Source: Aeromicrobium sp. Root344 (GTDB taxonomy: Bacteria > Actinomycetota > Actinomycetes > Propionibacteriales > Nocardioidaceae). From it: a DNA stretch of 64,000 bases. Below the pieces are notes generated by a model. That model ran no database searches. It saw only the letters and a program-made list of their open reading frames with translations, and had not been told where the DNA came from. Below, in pieces: positions 7,362 to 16,466 of this stretch. The DNA lies in the NCBI RefSeq assembly GCF_001425755.1, contig NZ_LMDH01000001.1, positions 966,474 to 1,030,473 of the forward strand, read 5' to 3'. Position 1 is the stretch's first letter; the number at the start of each line of letters is the position of its first letter. Both the position numbers and the translations under genes were made by a program.

Positions 7362-10300
7362 CTAGTGCTCGCCAGGCTTGGTCCCAGTCGCGCAACTGTC
7401 ACAATCGAGTGAAGCCGACGAATTGACATTCCCACAATGCTCGCACGCCCAGTATGCCGCTTGAGCGATGCTACCTTGCCCTAAATTGAGGATTGACAGG
7501 ACAGTCGCGTCATCGCTATTTGCAGCGATCGCCCACTCTTCTGGGTACAAGCTGGACCCGTTCCCGGAAATCCTTAGGAACGTGGCTGCAGCATGACGGA
7601 CATCAGAAGCCTCATTCGTGACTGAGTTCTGCAGCAGGGCGTGGGGATCTTCAACGCAGCACAGTCGTACCAGCATCACGGCCCGCCGGCCTTCGTAGCT
7701 CGAAGCCTGGATTTTCGCCAGCAGTGAAGCAACTTCGGACGACCCCGCATTGCCCAACATCCACGTAGCCGAGGTACGAAGGTTCTCACTGTCTGAGCAC
7801 AAGAACTCAATCAAGGTTGCCGCTTCATCTGGAGTGGGACGGTTCACGGTGAGGTCGTCCGCAACCAGAGGCGGCAGGTCAATTACATCTTTCGCGCTGA
7901 GGAACAAGTCGGAATCGTGGAACAGGAGGCTAGCTTGAGAGGCCACGACTTCGACGTCCAGCCCCAGAACTCGCGCCGACAAGCGTAGCCACGTCGAGAC
8001 CTGACTCAAGGGGAGTTCACGCACATCTCGAATGTCGTCCGCGTACATGGCGGTGAGACCGAGACCAACCAGCAACCGATTGAGTTCTGAAAAGCTCCAG
8101 CGGTGCCGCTGGGAGAGAGTTTCGTGGGGATCGTCAGCGAAGGCCCGGAGCATCCATCCCCATCCATCGAGGTCGTCAATAAACTCACGCAGCCAACCCA
8201 AGTTGGGGAACCATTCGTGCGGGTTTGGGTCCGTCCAGCCTGCCGCCGCGAGGAAGCCGTGCACCTTCCCGTGATCGCCCATTGAGAGCCGGGATGAAAC
8301 CTCATACAGCCTCTCGACGAAATCAGAGTCCACCTCCGCGATCAGTTGTGCCACTCCTACGCAAAGCCGTCCAAACCCCGAGGGAAGCGGAGTACCGGTG
8401 CGAATTTCCAGGTACCTCCGCGAACGACGTACAACGCCACCCTTCTCGGATACAAGCGGGGTGTAGAGAATCTCCCGCATCGCATCGATTGCGTCGGACG
8501 AAATCTGACCAGATACACCGGCGATCCTCTCGGATATCGCCATCAGGGTCCGCGCCATCTTGAGACGGTCATCATCCATGGACATTCGCTCAATCGCGAT
8601 ACGGCGCTGCTCGCAGTTCACGGCGCTAACATCGAGCGAAGCGAGTTCCATCGTGTAGTACGAGCTACCAGCTTTATCCTCCAGTTTTTCGGCGAGGGTC
8701 GCGGTGTTCGCGGACGGCGGCATCTCCTGCTCGGCCGCGCCCGCGAGAATCTCAATCAGTTGACCTTCCCAATCCAGCGATTCCGATCTCTGTTCGACTC
8801 GTATTTCGAGCAATGCATCAATCACCCGTGACCGAGCCGCGAACTGCTCGTCGACAGCAAGCGTGAGCAAACGATCCACAAACTTCGGCACTTCTAGAAC
8901 CGCGAGCAGAAGGGCGTCCTTGAGGGCCGGGTCTCCCGCCGCATTTGCGATCCAAGCGTCAACATCGCTAGCGGACTGTTTGGAAGCCCAAATCGCGTCC
9001 CCGAGTTCACTGAATTGCCTCGAGCGCGCCGACACTAGACCGCCTTCCACCGTGAATACGCTCGCCCGTTCGTCCCAGAATCGGAGCGCCTCACGCGCCA
9101 GTACTTCTGAATGACCGGGAGCCTTTCCCCATCGTGCATTGAAGAGCGAAGCCAGCGCTCCCATCGCCGTTGTTCCATCCAGATCGGAGGTCGTGTTGAG
9201 AAGGTGTCCGATCTCTGCGAACGCCTCTGACAGCATCTCCGGATGCAGGTCTGGATTCCAATTTGTCGGACCGGCCGCCTTGGCCGCCTCCCATAGACTG
9301 ATGTGCTCACGAACGACTTCTCTGAGCAGGGACAACCGACCGATTGGCGCGCCCCCGGGCGCGTTCGTCGCGATTCGTAAAGTCGCTAGAGTCGCCAGCA
9401 ACGGAATTTCCCAGAGATCGCTGTTGCCTTGTCGCATCTCGTCGATCGTCTCGACTCTCTGCGCCAGCCAAGTATCGCGGGGGTCGTCATTCGTGCCGCG
9501 ACATTGGGCTACGTGGGCCAGCAACCCACGACAAAACTCTGGCAGGTACTCCGGCGACTTGAGAGTGACCCTTGGCAGGGCGAGGCTTGAGGCATCGTTG
9601 AGGGCACTAGGGCGACCGGACAGAATCAGTCCGAGGTTCAGCGACGCTTCGCGAAGTACCCTGCCAACGGCGTCGACAATTCTCGAACGATCGCTCAGCG
9701 CTTCGTCCAAGCCGTCCAGAATCAGCGTGACGCGATCCGCAGGGATTCGCTCAAGGAGGGCATCGACGAGCAAGGATTCGTCCTCTTGACCGCGAACATT
9801 CCGAGCTAGCCGGATGAGAGAAGCGATCGTAATGTCGTCGGTTCCCTGGGTCTCGGAAGCTACGCGACGCAGGTCTATGACTATTGGAAGAGGCGCCAAG
9901 GGGTCGATGGCCCATTCCGCCGCTAGTTGAACTAGAGCTGTCGACTTCCCCATGCCCGGCAACCCTTCAATCATGAGGCGAGAGTGCCGTCGAGCCACTG
10001 CGGCGAGCGGAGCGCTATGAGGCCTACGGCCTTCGCCCCACTCGACCGTGAGCTCGGAAGTGGTGTGGGCGCTTTCGATGGGTGGAAGACCCGGACACAA
10101 CCCAGCCAAGGACATCTCCGCAGCAGCGGCGACGAGGCGTTTGCGATATGAATCGACCGCGTCTAGGCGTGCCTTTGCGCGAGCCCCGGCTGAACCGGTT
10201 CGATCTGGAAACACGTCCAACTTCGCTGCAAGCAGATACTCCACCCAATCCTCGAGGCTGCTCGTGCCGCGCCGGGCAGCTTGCACTTGCATGGCTGCCC

Positions 10301-10958
10301 GCAAGGCAGCGAACGCGGCCAGCCCACTGCCACTAGGCACAACCGAGTCTTCCAAGAGTTTGGCGGCGTATGCGGCGTGAAGATCGCCGTCATCCCTCAC
10401 GCGAACCTCGGCCACCCGTGCGTGCTTCACGATCTTCTGCTGTAGGTCGACAGAGAGTCGTGCGAGCCTCTTCTCGAAATCTGACATGGCCTTGAGCTCA
10501 CCTTTTGGCGAGCTCGAACTCTCGCGCGCTTGCGATCGCTGTAATGCTCGATCCAAGAAATTGAGCGTGCCTCTCACCGTGCCCGCAGCGAGCATCAATG
10601 AGTCGCCGTCTTCGACATCTTGGTGTGCCCACTGCGCGACGGTGTCATCTAGAGGGCCCGACATTCCGCATTCCAGCTTCGCTTGAACAAAGAGGGTCGA
10701 TCCATCCGCACATTCACATCGGATGTCGTCTGTCGCATCGCCAGTCTCGAGTCCGATTCGGACCGGCTCGCTCGTTGTCAGCGAGAGGCCAATGCCCCTG
10801 ACAGCTACGCCGGCAAGCCCGTGGCACACCAAGTACGCCGCAACGCCTGCGCGATATTGGCTGCCCGCCTCATTTGCCTGCCCCCCAGCAGAGCCTCGCG
10901 AGTTCACCACCTGAGCATTCTGTATCAAGATCGCTGGACTTAGAGCGTGTAACCGCAA
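7362..10958 (-). CDS. nuclease-NACHT NTPase with C-terminal zinc finger, putative defence protein
   Basis: The 1198-residue protein has four parts. Residues ~30-130 resemble a PD-(D/E)XK nuclease of the Cap4/DUF4297 or Mrr kind: Glu71, Asp77-Asp78-Ile and the QAK at 92-94 give the E-x-D-x-QxK pattern. Residues ~325-560 are a NACHT NTPase: Walker A GLPGMGKS at 332-339, Walker B LILDGLDEA at 412-420, then LILSGRPS. A long helical region includes HEAT-like stretches near 1050-1150. The last 29 residues form W-x-C-x2-C-x3-N-x6-C-x2-C from Trp1170, the RanBP2 zinc-finger spacing. The TTG start has GGAG 8 bases upstream and follows the partner gene by 40 bp. By analogy with bacterial NLR-like (Avs, bNACHT) proteins it probably senses an invader and cleaves DNA. 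Confidence 0.8.
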   Translation of the reverse strand: MRLHALSPAILIQNAQVVNSRGSAGGQANEAGSQYRAGVAAYLVCHGLAGVAVRGIGLSLTTSEPVRIGLETGDATDDIRCECADGSTLFVQAKLECGMSGPLDDTVAQWAHQDVEDGDSLMLAAGTVRGTLNFLDRALQRSQARESSSSPKGELKAMSDFEKRLARLSVDLQQKIVKHARVAEVRVRDDGDLHAAYAAKLLEDSVVPSGSGLAAFAALRAAMQVQAARRGTSSLEDWVEYLLAAKLDVFPDRTGSAGARAKARLDAVDSYRKRLVAAAAEMSLAGLCPGLPPIESAHTTSELTVEWGEGRRPHSAPLAAVARRHSRLMIEGLPGMGKSTALVQLAAEWAIDPLAPLPIVIDLRRVASETQGTDDITIASLIRLARNVRGQEDESLLVDALLERIPADRVTLILDGLDEALSDRSRIVDAVGRVLREASLNLGLILSGRPSALNDASSLALPRVTLKSPEYLPEFCRGLLAHVAQCRGTNDDPRDTWLAQRVETIDEMRQGNSDLWEIPLLATLATLRIATNAPGGAPIGRLSLLREVVREHISLWEAAKAAGPTNWNPDLHPEMLSEAFAEIGHLLNTTSDLDGTTAMGALASLFNARWGKAPGHSEVLAREALRFWDERASVFTVEGGLVSARSRQFSELGDAIWASKQSASDVDAWIANAAGDPALKDALLLAVLEVPKFVDRLLTLAVDEQFAARSRVIDALLEIRVEQRSESLDWEGQLIEILAGAAEQEMPPSANTATLAEKLEDKAGSSYYTMELASLDVSAVNCEQRRIAIERMSMDDDRLKMARTLMAISERIAGVSGQISSDAIDAMREILYTPLVSEKGGVVRRSRRYLEIRTGTPLPSGFGRLCVGVAQLIAEVDSDFVERLYEVSSRLSMGDHGKVHGFLAAAGWTDPNPHEWFPNLGWLREFIDDLDGWGWMLRAFADDPHETLSQRHRWSFSELNRLLVGLGLTAMYADDIRDVRELPLSQVSTWLRLSARVLGLDVEVVASQASLLFHDSDLFLSAKDVIDLPPLVADDLTVNRPTPDEAATLIEFLCSDSENLRTSATWMLGNAGSSEVASLLAKIQASSYEGRRAVMLVRLCCVEDPHALLQNSVTNEASDVRHAAATFLRISGNGSSLYPEEWAIAANSDDATVLSILNLGQGSIAQAAYWACEHCGNVNSSASLDCDSCATGTKPGEH

Positions 10959-10998
10959 TGTCGAGGCTCCGGTCTACGCCGACCGCCAGCTTTGCACC

Positions 10999-13900
10999 TC
11001 AGGAGAGCGAAGAGAGCATCAGCACATTCACGGCGTCGACAAGCCTTGCCGCAGATAGGTCGTTCTCCAGGCCCTGCAGGAAAAGCGAAGCCAGCACGAC
11101 GTCATGGGACCCCTCTATCTCCGCAGCAACCTGCCTAAGCAGGAGGTCGAATGCTGATGTGACCTGCGGCGGGAAGGCGCTCAGAGTCGCTCGACCCTCT
11201 GCCTCGATGTCGGCCAAAGTTGGGAGCGAGTCAGCGATCAGTGGCGGCCAGGTGGGTGGGCGGGACCGGCGTCGACTGGCGTCGTGTGAGAGTTCTACGA
11301 GACTCTGGACAATTCGGGAAATGCGGGTCGTGGTTGCCCCGGCAAGCCGCGTCGCGATGCCCGCTGCTGCAGCGACTTCTTCAATGTCTTCAGGGAGTAG
11401 ATCATGACTCCCCGGTTCCGACTCTGCGGACATGACCGCGGCAATCGGCAAAATGTACGTCTCGCCAGCCTCCGTTGTGGTGGCAGCACCGACCACCCGG
11501 CAACCCAGATCCTCGCGCTCCCCTTTGGACGCCGCCTCCATCGCAGCCTTTAGGACAGGCCAGTGTTCTGCGTCTGTGATGACCAGCCAACCTGCATTGT
11601 CCAGTGCCCACGAATGCGATCTAGGGTCTTCGAATCGATGGACGTGCGCTCCCGGGACCTCCCCAGTGATGCTGGCGATGATCTGAGCTTGACGCCCCTG
11701 CTTGACCTGTGAGACAGCGCTCACGATCTGGTTGCTTGACCCGAGCAGATCGCCTGCCCGAATATGCGACGCAGCAGACGGGTCGAAATGGATGGTCGCC
11801 AGCAGGGCCGCAATGTGCGCCAAGTTCTCGATCAACTCATCCGATATCGGTGCGCCAAGCGCCCCAAAGTGCGGGCTACTCTCGGCTCTAGCGTCTCCGA
11901 GCTCGACGACCGCGTCCCGGATTGACATTGCGGCGACGAGCAGTCTGGGGCCCAGCACTCCCCGCAACGCGTCCGTGGCCTTCAACAGAGCACGCGTCGT
12001 GTCGTCTTCCTTCCGGTCAAACGCGTCAGCACCGGCGTGTGTAACCCCCAATCCCACCCCAGTCGCAGCCGGCCGAGCAAGTTGGTTCGCGCATTCAACA
12101 GCCAGAGCATCCAACTTCGACTGCCAATTGGCCCGTCGATTTGCGTTGTCTCTCGGACTCAATCGCGCCACTGCGGATCCTGCCAACTCGGTCAACATTT
12201 CAGCCGTGGTGATCTGCGCCCGCACAAGCGACGTCCAAGACTGCGCCGCCGTGGACCTGCGCAGCGCCGCCTGAAATCCCACATTCCTGCGTACACCGAC
12301 TCGGTCCGGGAACGCGTCGCGGGCCATTCGTTTATATCCCGGCTCGTGGCCGGCGATTTCGACACGCCTTTGGGAAGCGTCGAGGGTGATGACCTCCACG
12401 ATCTCAGCTTCCGGGCAGGCCGCAGCGAGATTTCTTGCCGCAGCCACGGCGCTATCGTTGATGATGTCAGCAGAGCTACCTTCCATGGACGCGTCCCATG
12501 CCAACTCCAATGGGCTCGTCGGATTCGGCGGCAGAAGGCGGCGCAAACTGACCGTCGATGTCGCGGTTTCGTAGGACACGTAGATGGCATTCGGATCCAT
12601 TTTGGCGACCTGGGTGGCGCGACTTGCTGGCGTGCCGAGAATCGCCTCGACCTGTCCTGCGGCAAGCGATGCGCTGAGCTGCTCGATGAGACGCGACCAA
12701 GGTTCCACGTCCTCAGGGCCCGCCGGCTCGGGGAATCGCTGAAGTATCCAGGCAACGGTTTCAGGCGAAAGGGGGGCGAAACCGTGCGCAGCTTCCAAGA
12801 ATCGCGTGGCTTCAGCCACGTTCTCGGCAGAACCGCCCAAAGCTCGGACCGAGGTGTCGTTCAGCTTCGCGGCGACCTTCTGCGCAGTGGCTGCAGATCG
12901 GTCCGGGAGTTTCGCAGCAACCTTCTTGACCTCACGAAGGCCTTGGTCGAAAGACGGGTCACCAATGGGCTCGAAGGTGAGGCCTTGATTCCTCATGCCG
13001 TACGTGAAGTTTGCCAGGTGGTGGATCGAGAGACCGGCTGGCCGATTGGCGTCCAAGATCGGTATGCATCGTCTGGTGTAAAGCACGTTGTCCGCTCGTT
13101 CGGCACCTTCCAGCAACTCGGCTGCTTGGACAGCTGTTGTGGAGGGCTCCGACATTTTGGCTGCTGCCGCTTCCGCAAGAACTTCCAAACCTTGGGAGTC
13201 GTGCTCTGCCGCGCGCCGGAGCAGCCAACCCGCTTCGTCCGGAGCAAGAGCATCGATCGCTCTAGCGAGTGTCGCTGCCAAAGTTGGCGGCGGAGACTCG
13301 TGAAGGAGGTTCGAAAGGACACGCGAGCGGAGTTCGTGAAGCCCTCTCCAGTTTGCGCCGTCGTTGATGACGATGTGCTCGTCACGAAGTCTGCTAAGTG
13401 CATCTCCCACGGCACCGGGAGCGAATGCTTGCAGGACCATACCGAGTCGATCGGAGTTCATCGCGAGCCCGAGGCTGTGGACCGACGATAGAAGACGCGC
13501 TGCGTCCCGCTCCAATTCCCTTCCTGGCTCGCCGAGCTCTGCCACCTGTTCTGCTAGGACTTCGTTAAGACGTTGACCGGTAATAAGCATGGCTAAGAAC
13601 TCCATGAGCAAACCCTCTGATCGGCCGTGCGCTTCGTCAGGATTCATCTCATGCTCGATCCCCGCAAGGCGGACCCGCTCACCAATGGCTCGCGCAGTCT
13701 GAACATCGATGAGAAGGTCGATGATTTGAGTCGCGCCCTTCGCAAGTGACGGATGGAAGTCCTCAGCGCGGCAGGCCCCAATGAGATACGTCTCGTTGAG
13801 CTCCCGCAAGTAGGTTGCGGCTTGCGGCCATTTCGCCATGCTCGGACGGCCTAAGTTGTCAGCTGCGACCAGCAGCGGCGAGCAAGATGACGGGCGAAGA

Positions 13901-15039
13901 AGTTGAGCGTGCCGGACAAGGAGTCGCACGTCGGAGTCCGTCTCCAAACGAGTAACTCGGAGAACCCTCGCAGCTGGCATTGCATCTCGAGCCGCGCGCC
14001 ACATCATGACGGACTTTCCCGACCCGGAGGGTCCGAGCAGCAATGCCGCGCCGCGGTCATGCAAGCCTTCGACTACTTCACCGAACTCACGCGGCCGAAA
14101 CACGTCGTGACCGGCAGCAACCAAGGCAGGACTGCCATCCATGCCCAGATAGAACTGACGAGCGGGAACATCGGCGGGGTGAATATAGTCCGCCGCGCTA
14201 CAAATGCCGCTAGCGACGGCGATACTCAGGCCTTCGAGATCAACCGCCGATTGAACGCTTTGGACTAGCGCGTCAACATCCCGGACAGAATGACGAACCG
14301 CGTCTGGCAGTGAAGTCCCGCGCTGGGTCGCCGCGCTTTGATCGATGAGGTCATATAGTGCCCCGACAACGAACTGCGCAACCGTCGGATGGACGTCAAA
14401 CGCGGATCCGAGCACCTTCTCTGTCTCTGCTCGAATCTGCCACGGCAGATGGATAAGTCGCGACCGCTGCAAGAGATTGGCTGCGGCGTCGTCATCCAGT
14501 CCACGACTTTTAAGCGCCTTCATCAGATTGTTGACGACATCATCACCCTGGTCGCCGATCACAGCCTCCCAACCGGAAAAGGTCAGGCCCGAGCCGAGAC
14601 CTGCGTCGGTCACAACGGCAATGTAAGCGCTTCCCGCAACAACGTGAGCATGCGTGAGGGCCTCAGCCAGACCGGCTGCCGCAAGTGTCCCCTGTCCCCC
14701 AGCGATCTCCTTCATCTGGACAAAAGTCTTGGACCCATCGACATGCTCGCAGTCAACGTCTTCCATTCCCTCCGGCGTGATCCTCGCGAACGGTAGATCG
14801 CCAGCTCGTGCGCTTATCAGCAGATGCGCGGTTGTCGCGGCCTGCCAAGTAACACCCGCGAAGTTTCGGGCCCCTTGACGAAGGTCCGCCCAAAGTTCGT
14901 CCGGTGTCATCTCAGATCGTGGCTTGCGCTCGACGGATGGGACAGCGGCCCCATCGAGGTCGGAATGGACCGCGATCGTCGGCCTTGTTCTAACGCGGCG
15001 ACGGTCGGTCGCCTGATTGTTCTTCTTTCCACGTGCCAT
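10999..15039 (-). CDS. nuclease-STAND-like NTPase, putative defence protein
   Basis: A 1346-residue protein and the first gene of the two-gene operon. After a basic N-terminus, residues ~55-160 look like a PD-(D/E)XK nuclease: WQAATTAHLL, then PEGMEDVDCEH with acidic residues 90-96, and the QMKE at 108-111. A P-loop follows at 336-343 (GPSGSGKS), with a Walker B-like LLVAADN at 389-395. The remaining ~900 residues are alpha-helical and repetitive in character, as in sensor regions of STAND proteins, without a nameable repeat family. The Walker B lacks the usual acidic pair, so ATP hydrolysis may be slow or replaced by a switch. It shares its architecture, but no obvious close identity, with its downstream partner. 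Function as an anti-phage sensor-effector is inferred. Confidence 0.75.
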   Translation of the reverse strand: MARGKKNNQATDRRRVRTRPTIAVHSDLDGAAVPSVERKPRSEMTPDELWADLRQGARNFAGVTWQAATTAHLLISARAGDLPFARITPEGMEDVDCEHVDGSKTFVQMKEIAGGQGTLAAAGLAEALTHAHVVAGSAYIAVVTDAGLGSGLTFSGWEAVIGDQGDDVVNNLMKALKSRGLDDDAAANLLQRSRLIHLPWQIRAETEKVLGSAFDVHPTVAQFVVGALYDLIDQSAATQRGTSLPDAVRHSVRDVDALVQSVQSAVDLEGLSIAVASGICSAADYIHPADVPARQFYLGMDGSPALVAAGHDVFRPREFGEVVEGLHDRGAALLLGPSGSGKSVMMWRAARDAMPAARVLRVTRLETDSDVRLLVRHAQLLRPSSCSPLLVAADNLGRPSMAKWPQAATYLRELNETYLIGACRAEDFHPSLAKGATQIIDLLIDVQTARAIGERVRLAGIEHEMNPDEAHGRSEGLLMEFLAMLITGQRLNEVLAEQVAELGEPGRELERDAARLLSSVHSLGLAMNSDRLGMVLQAFAPGAVGDALSRLRDEHIVINDGANWRGLHELRSRVLSNLLHESPPPTLAATLARAIDALAPDEAGWLLRRAAEHDSQGLEVLAEAAAAKMSEPSTTAVQAAELLEGAERADNVLYTRRCIPILDANRPAGLSIHHLANFTYGMRNQGLTFEPIGDPSFDQGLREVKKVAAKLPDRSAATAQKVAAKLNDTSVRALGGSAENVAEATRFLEAAHGFAPLSPETVAWILQRFPEPAGPEDVEPWSRLIEQLSASLAAGQVEAILGTPASRATQVAKMDPNAIYVSYETATSTVSLRRLLPPNPTSPLELAWDASMEGSSADIINDSAVAAARNLAAACPEAEIVEVITLDASQRRVEIAGHEPGYKRMARDAFPDRVGVRRNVGFQAALRRSTAAQSWTSLVRAQITTAEMLTELAGSAVARLSPRDNANRRANWQSKLDALAVECANQLARPAATGVGLGVTHAGADAFDRKEDDTTRALLKATDALRGVLGPRLLVAAMSIRDAVVELGDARAESSPHFGALGAPISDELIENLAHIAALLATIHFDPSAASHIRAGDLLGSSNQIVSAVSQVKQGRQAQIIASITGEVPGAHVHRFEDPRSHSWALDNAGWLVITDAEHWPVLKAAMEAASKGEREDLGCRVVGAATTTEAGETYILPIAAVMSAESEPGSHDLLPEDIEEVAAAAGIATRLAGATTTRISRIVQSLVELSHDASRRRSRPPTWPPLIADSLPTLADIEAEGRATLSAFPPQVTSAFDLLLRQVAAEIEGSHDVVLASLFLQGLENDLSAARLVDAVNVLMLSSLS

Positions 15040-15245
15040 TTTGACTCTCGATCAGCGGTCCAACAGTGGGCTCTCGTCGACGCTACGGGGTCGACCGACC
15101 CCGCGCTGCGATCAAGAGTTGAATCTGACATAGCTCGGATTCTCTTCAAACTTGGCAAGCTGAAAGGCTCTCACCCGCCGCAACATCGACACACCTCTTG
15201 CATTCTCGATGTCCCCTTGCGTCCGTACGAAAGGCCTTAAGGGTC
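15040..15245. promoter_or_regulatory. divergent promoter region of the putative defence operon
   Basis: This 206-bp spacer separates the giant-gene operon from the small zinc-finger gene and should hold both promoters. At 15086-15103 there is an inverted repeat with 8-base arms (CGGGGTCG / CGACCCCG) and a 2-base spacer, a plausible operator. No convincing paired -35/-10 boxes can be assigned by eye. Confidence 0.45.
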
Positions 15246-15653
15246 ATGAGTGCAGACAAAGATCGCGAATGGCGCGAGGAGAACAGGCGAGAAGCCGCAG
15301 GAGGAACATGCCCTCGATGCGGTAAAGATGTGCAGCGGAAGGCGACCGGTAGACCGCCAATCTGGTGCTCGCAGGCATGCCGAAGAGCCGCGTACGAGGA
15401 ACGCCGCGCGGCCGCTCAAGGTGCTATCGCCATCGAAGTGGTCGACCGCATGGAGACTCGCGAGCACCCCATCGGAACCTGCGTCGACCGAACGTTGGCC
15501 TCTCCAGCTGGGTGCCGACGCGTGGTCTATGAACTGGCCAGACTAGGCCGCGAGCGCACCTTGCAGTCAGACCCGCGTTGGGAGTCGACTTACAACGCGA
15601 TACGCAACGGACTGATGGACGCCATATACAGGCCGTTTGATCGAGGTCGATAG
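15246..15653 (+). CDS. small zinc-finger protein of unknown function
   Basis: The ATG at 15246 (MSADKDREW) gives 135 residues; an upstream in-frame start at 15198 is less likely because it would run through the divergent promoter. A compact zinc-binding motif lies at residues ~21-50: CPRCGKDVQRK, then PPIWCSQACRRAAYEERR, that is CxxC...CxxxC. The WCSQACRRAAY pattern recurs in small actinobacterial proteins of unknown role. The C-terminal half is helical (GCRRVVYELARLGRE). It is divergent from the giant nuclease-NTPase operon and could be its regulator or an accessory protein. Neither is shown by the sequence. Confidence 0.65.
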   Translation: MSADKDREWREENRREAAGGTCPRCGKDVQRKATGRPPIWCSQACRRAAYEERRAAAQGAIAIEVVDRMETREHPIGTCVDRTLASPAGCRRVVYELARLGRERTLQSDPRWESTYNAIRNGLMDAIYRPFDRGR

Positions 15654-15986
15654 GTCTCCTGATCGACGCGCCGGGCATGGAGCACTTCGCCCAGGATGGG
15701 CCGCGCCAAAGATTGGGTTGGTCGCTTCAATCAGCACGACAATTGGAATTGTCATGGCGTCTGTGCAGTCTGGCGACTCTCCGCAGTTCCAAAGTTCCGA
15801 CGAAGCTTGTCCCGGAGGGTTGGTGTTCGCGGGGTCCATACAGAAAGGTCAGCCGCAGAGCTCAAGCAGTAGTCGGCCAAATTTACGAACTGAACTGTTC
15901 GGCTGATGACTACCTCGCCGGGAGTTGTTCCTCAGACGTTCAGCGAGGTAGCAGAGGCGATTCAGTACGGAACCTCTTGACTTCGT
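15654..15986. other. 333-bp gap without a convincing gene
   Basis: No reading frame here has a good start site or recognisable product; a 50-codon frame from ATG 15754 is weak. The one structural item is a symmetric site, GACAATT-gg-AATTGTC, at 15738-15753. The stretch lies between the 3' ends of the zinc-finger gene and the unknown gene pair, so a terminator would be expected, but no strong hairpin with a T-run is seen. Confidence 0.5.
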
Positions 15987-16466
15987 CTACTGAAAGGTGA
16001 GTTCGTCTTCGTCGGCGCGAGAGTGACGCGCCATCACGTCGAGATCATTCTGCATCCGCTGCAGGTCCGCTTTGAGCCGCAGGATGTAGCGTTTCATGAG
16101 CGACATATAGCCCTCGCTTCCGGCATCGAAGCGATCGAAGGTTTGCACTTTGAAGTCATCGGCGTACGCCAGAGTCACCCAGCGGTGCTTGAAGGCGGAC
16201 TGGACCTCAGCCAGAAGAGCAGTACCTGTCGCGCTGGCGAGTCGCTCGGCTTCCTCCGAGTCGATGGTCGCGTAGATCCAAAGATTCTGTTTATCCTCTT
16301 CGCCGGCGATGCAGTCAAAAAGGACAAGTAGATCGTTTCCGAGATCCCGTTGGCGGAGAATGCCAGTCCGGGGAAAGTTATATCGGTCTAGTTCAAACAC
16401 TAATTCAGAGGTCGCTGAGGGATCCCATGGCGAAGCGTCGCGGTCGATGAATACAAGATCACTCAT
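15987..16466 (-). CDS. hypothetical protein, second gene of an unknown pair
   Basis: The ATG at 16466 has an excellent AGGAGG site and overlaps the upstream gene's stop as ATGA, so I prefer it to the start 7 codons earlier. The 159-residue product is acidic and soluble. It begins MSDLVFIDRDASPW, has a likely alpha/beta N-terminal half (LLVLFDCIAGEEDKQNLWIY) and ends in a long charged helix (YMSLMKRYILRLKADLQRM), possibly a coiled coil. I do not recognise a family. The tight coupling to its partner suggests the two act together, as in toxin-antitoxin or two-gene defence modules. Confidence 0.7.
   Translation of the reverse strand: MSDLVFIDRDASPWDPSATSELVFELDRYNFPRTGILRQRDLGNDLLVLFDCIAGEEDKQNLWIYATIDSEEAERLASATGTALLAEVQSAFKHRWVTLAYADDFKVQTFDRFDAGSEGYMSLMKRYILRLKADLQRMQNDLDVMARHSRADEDELTFQ

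Noticed and set aside
12037-13491. A 484-codon open frame on the plus strand inside the 1346-residue gene
   Set aside because: It runs antisense to a protein with clear motifs, has cysteine/arginine-rich shadow composition and no recognisable domain.
15754-15906. A 50-codon frame in the island gap
   Set aside because: No ribosome site, low-complexity serine run, no similarity I can name.
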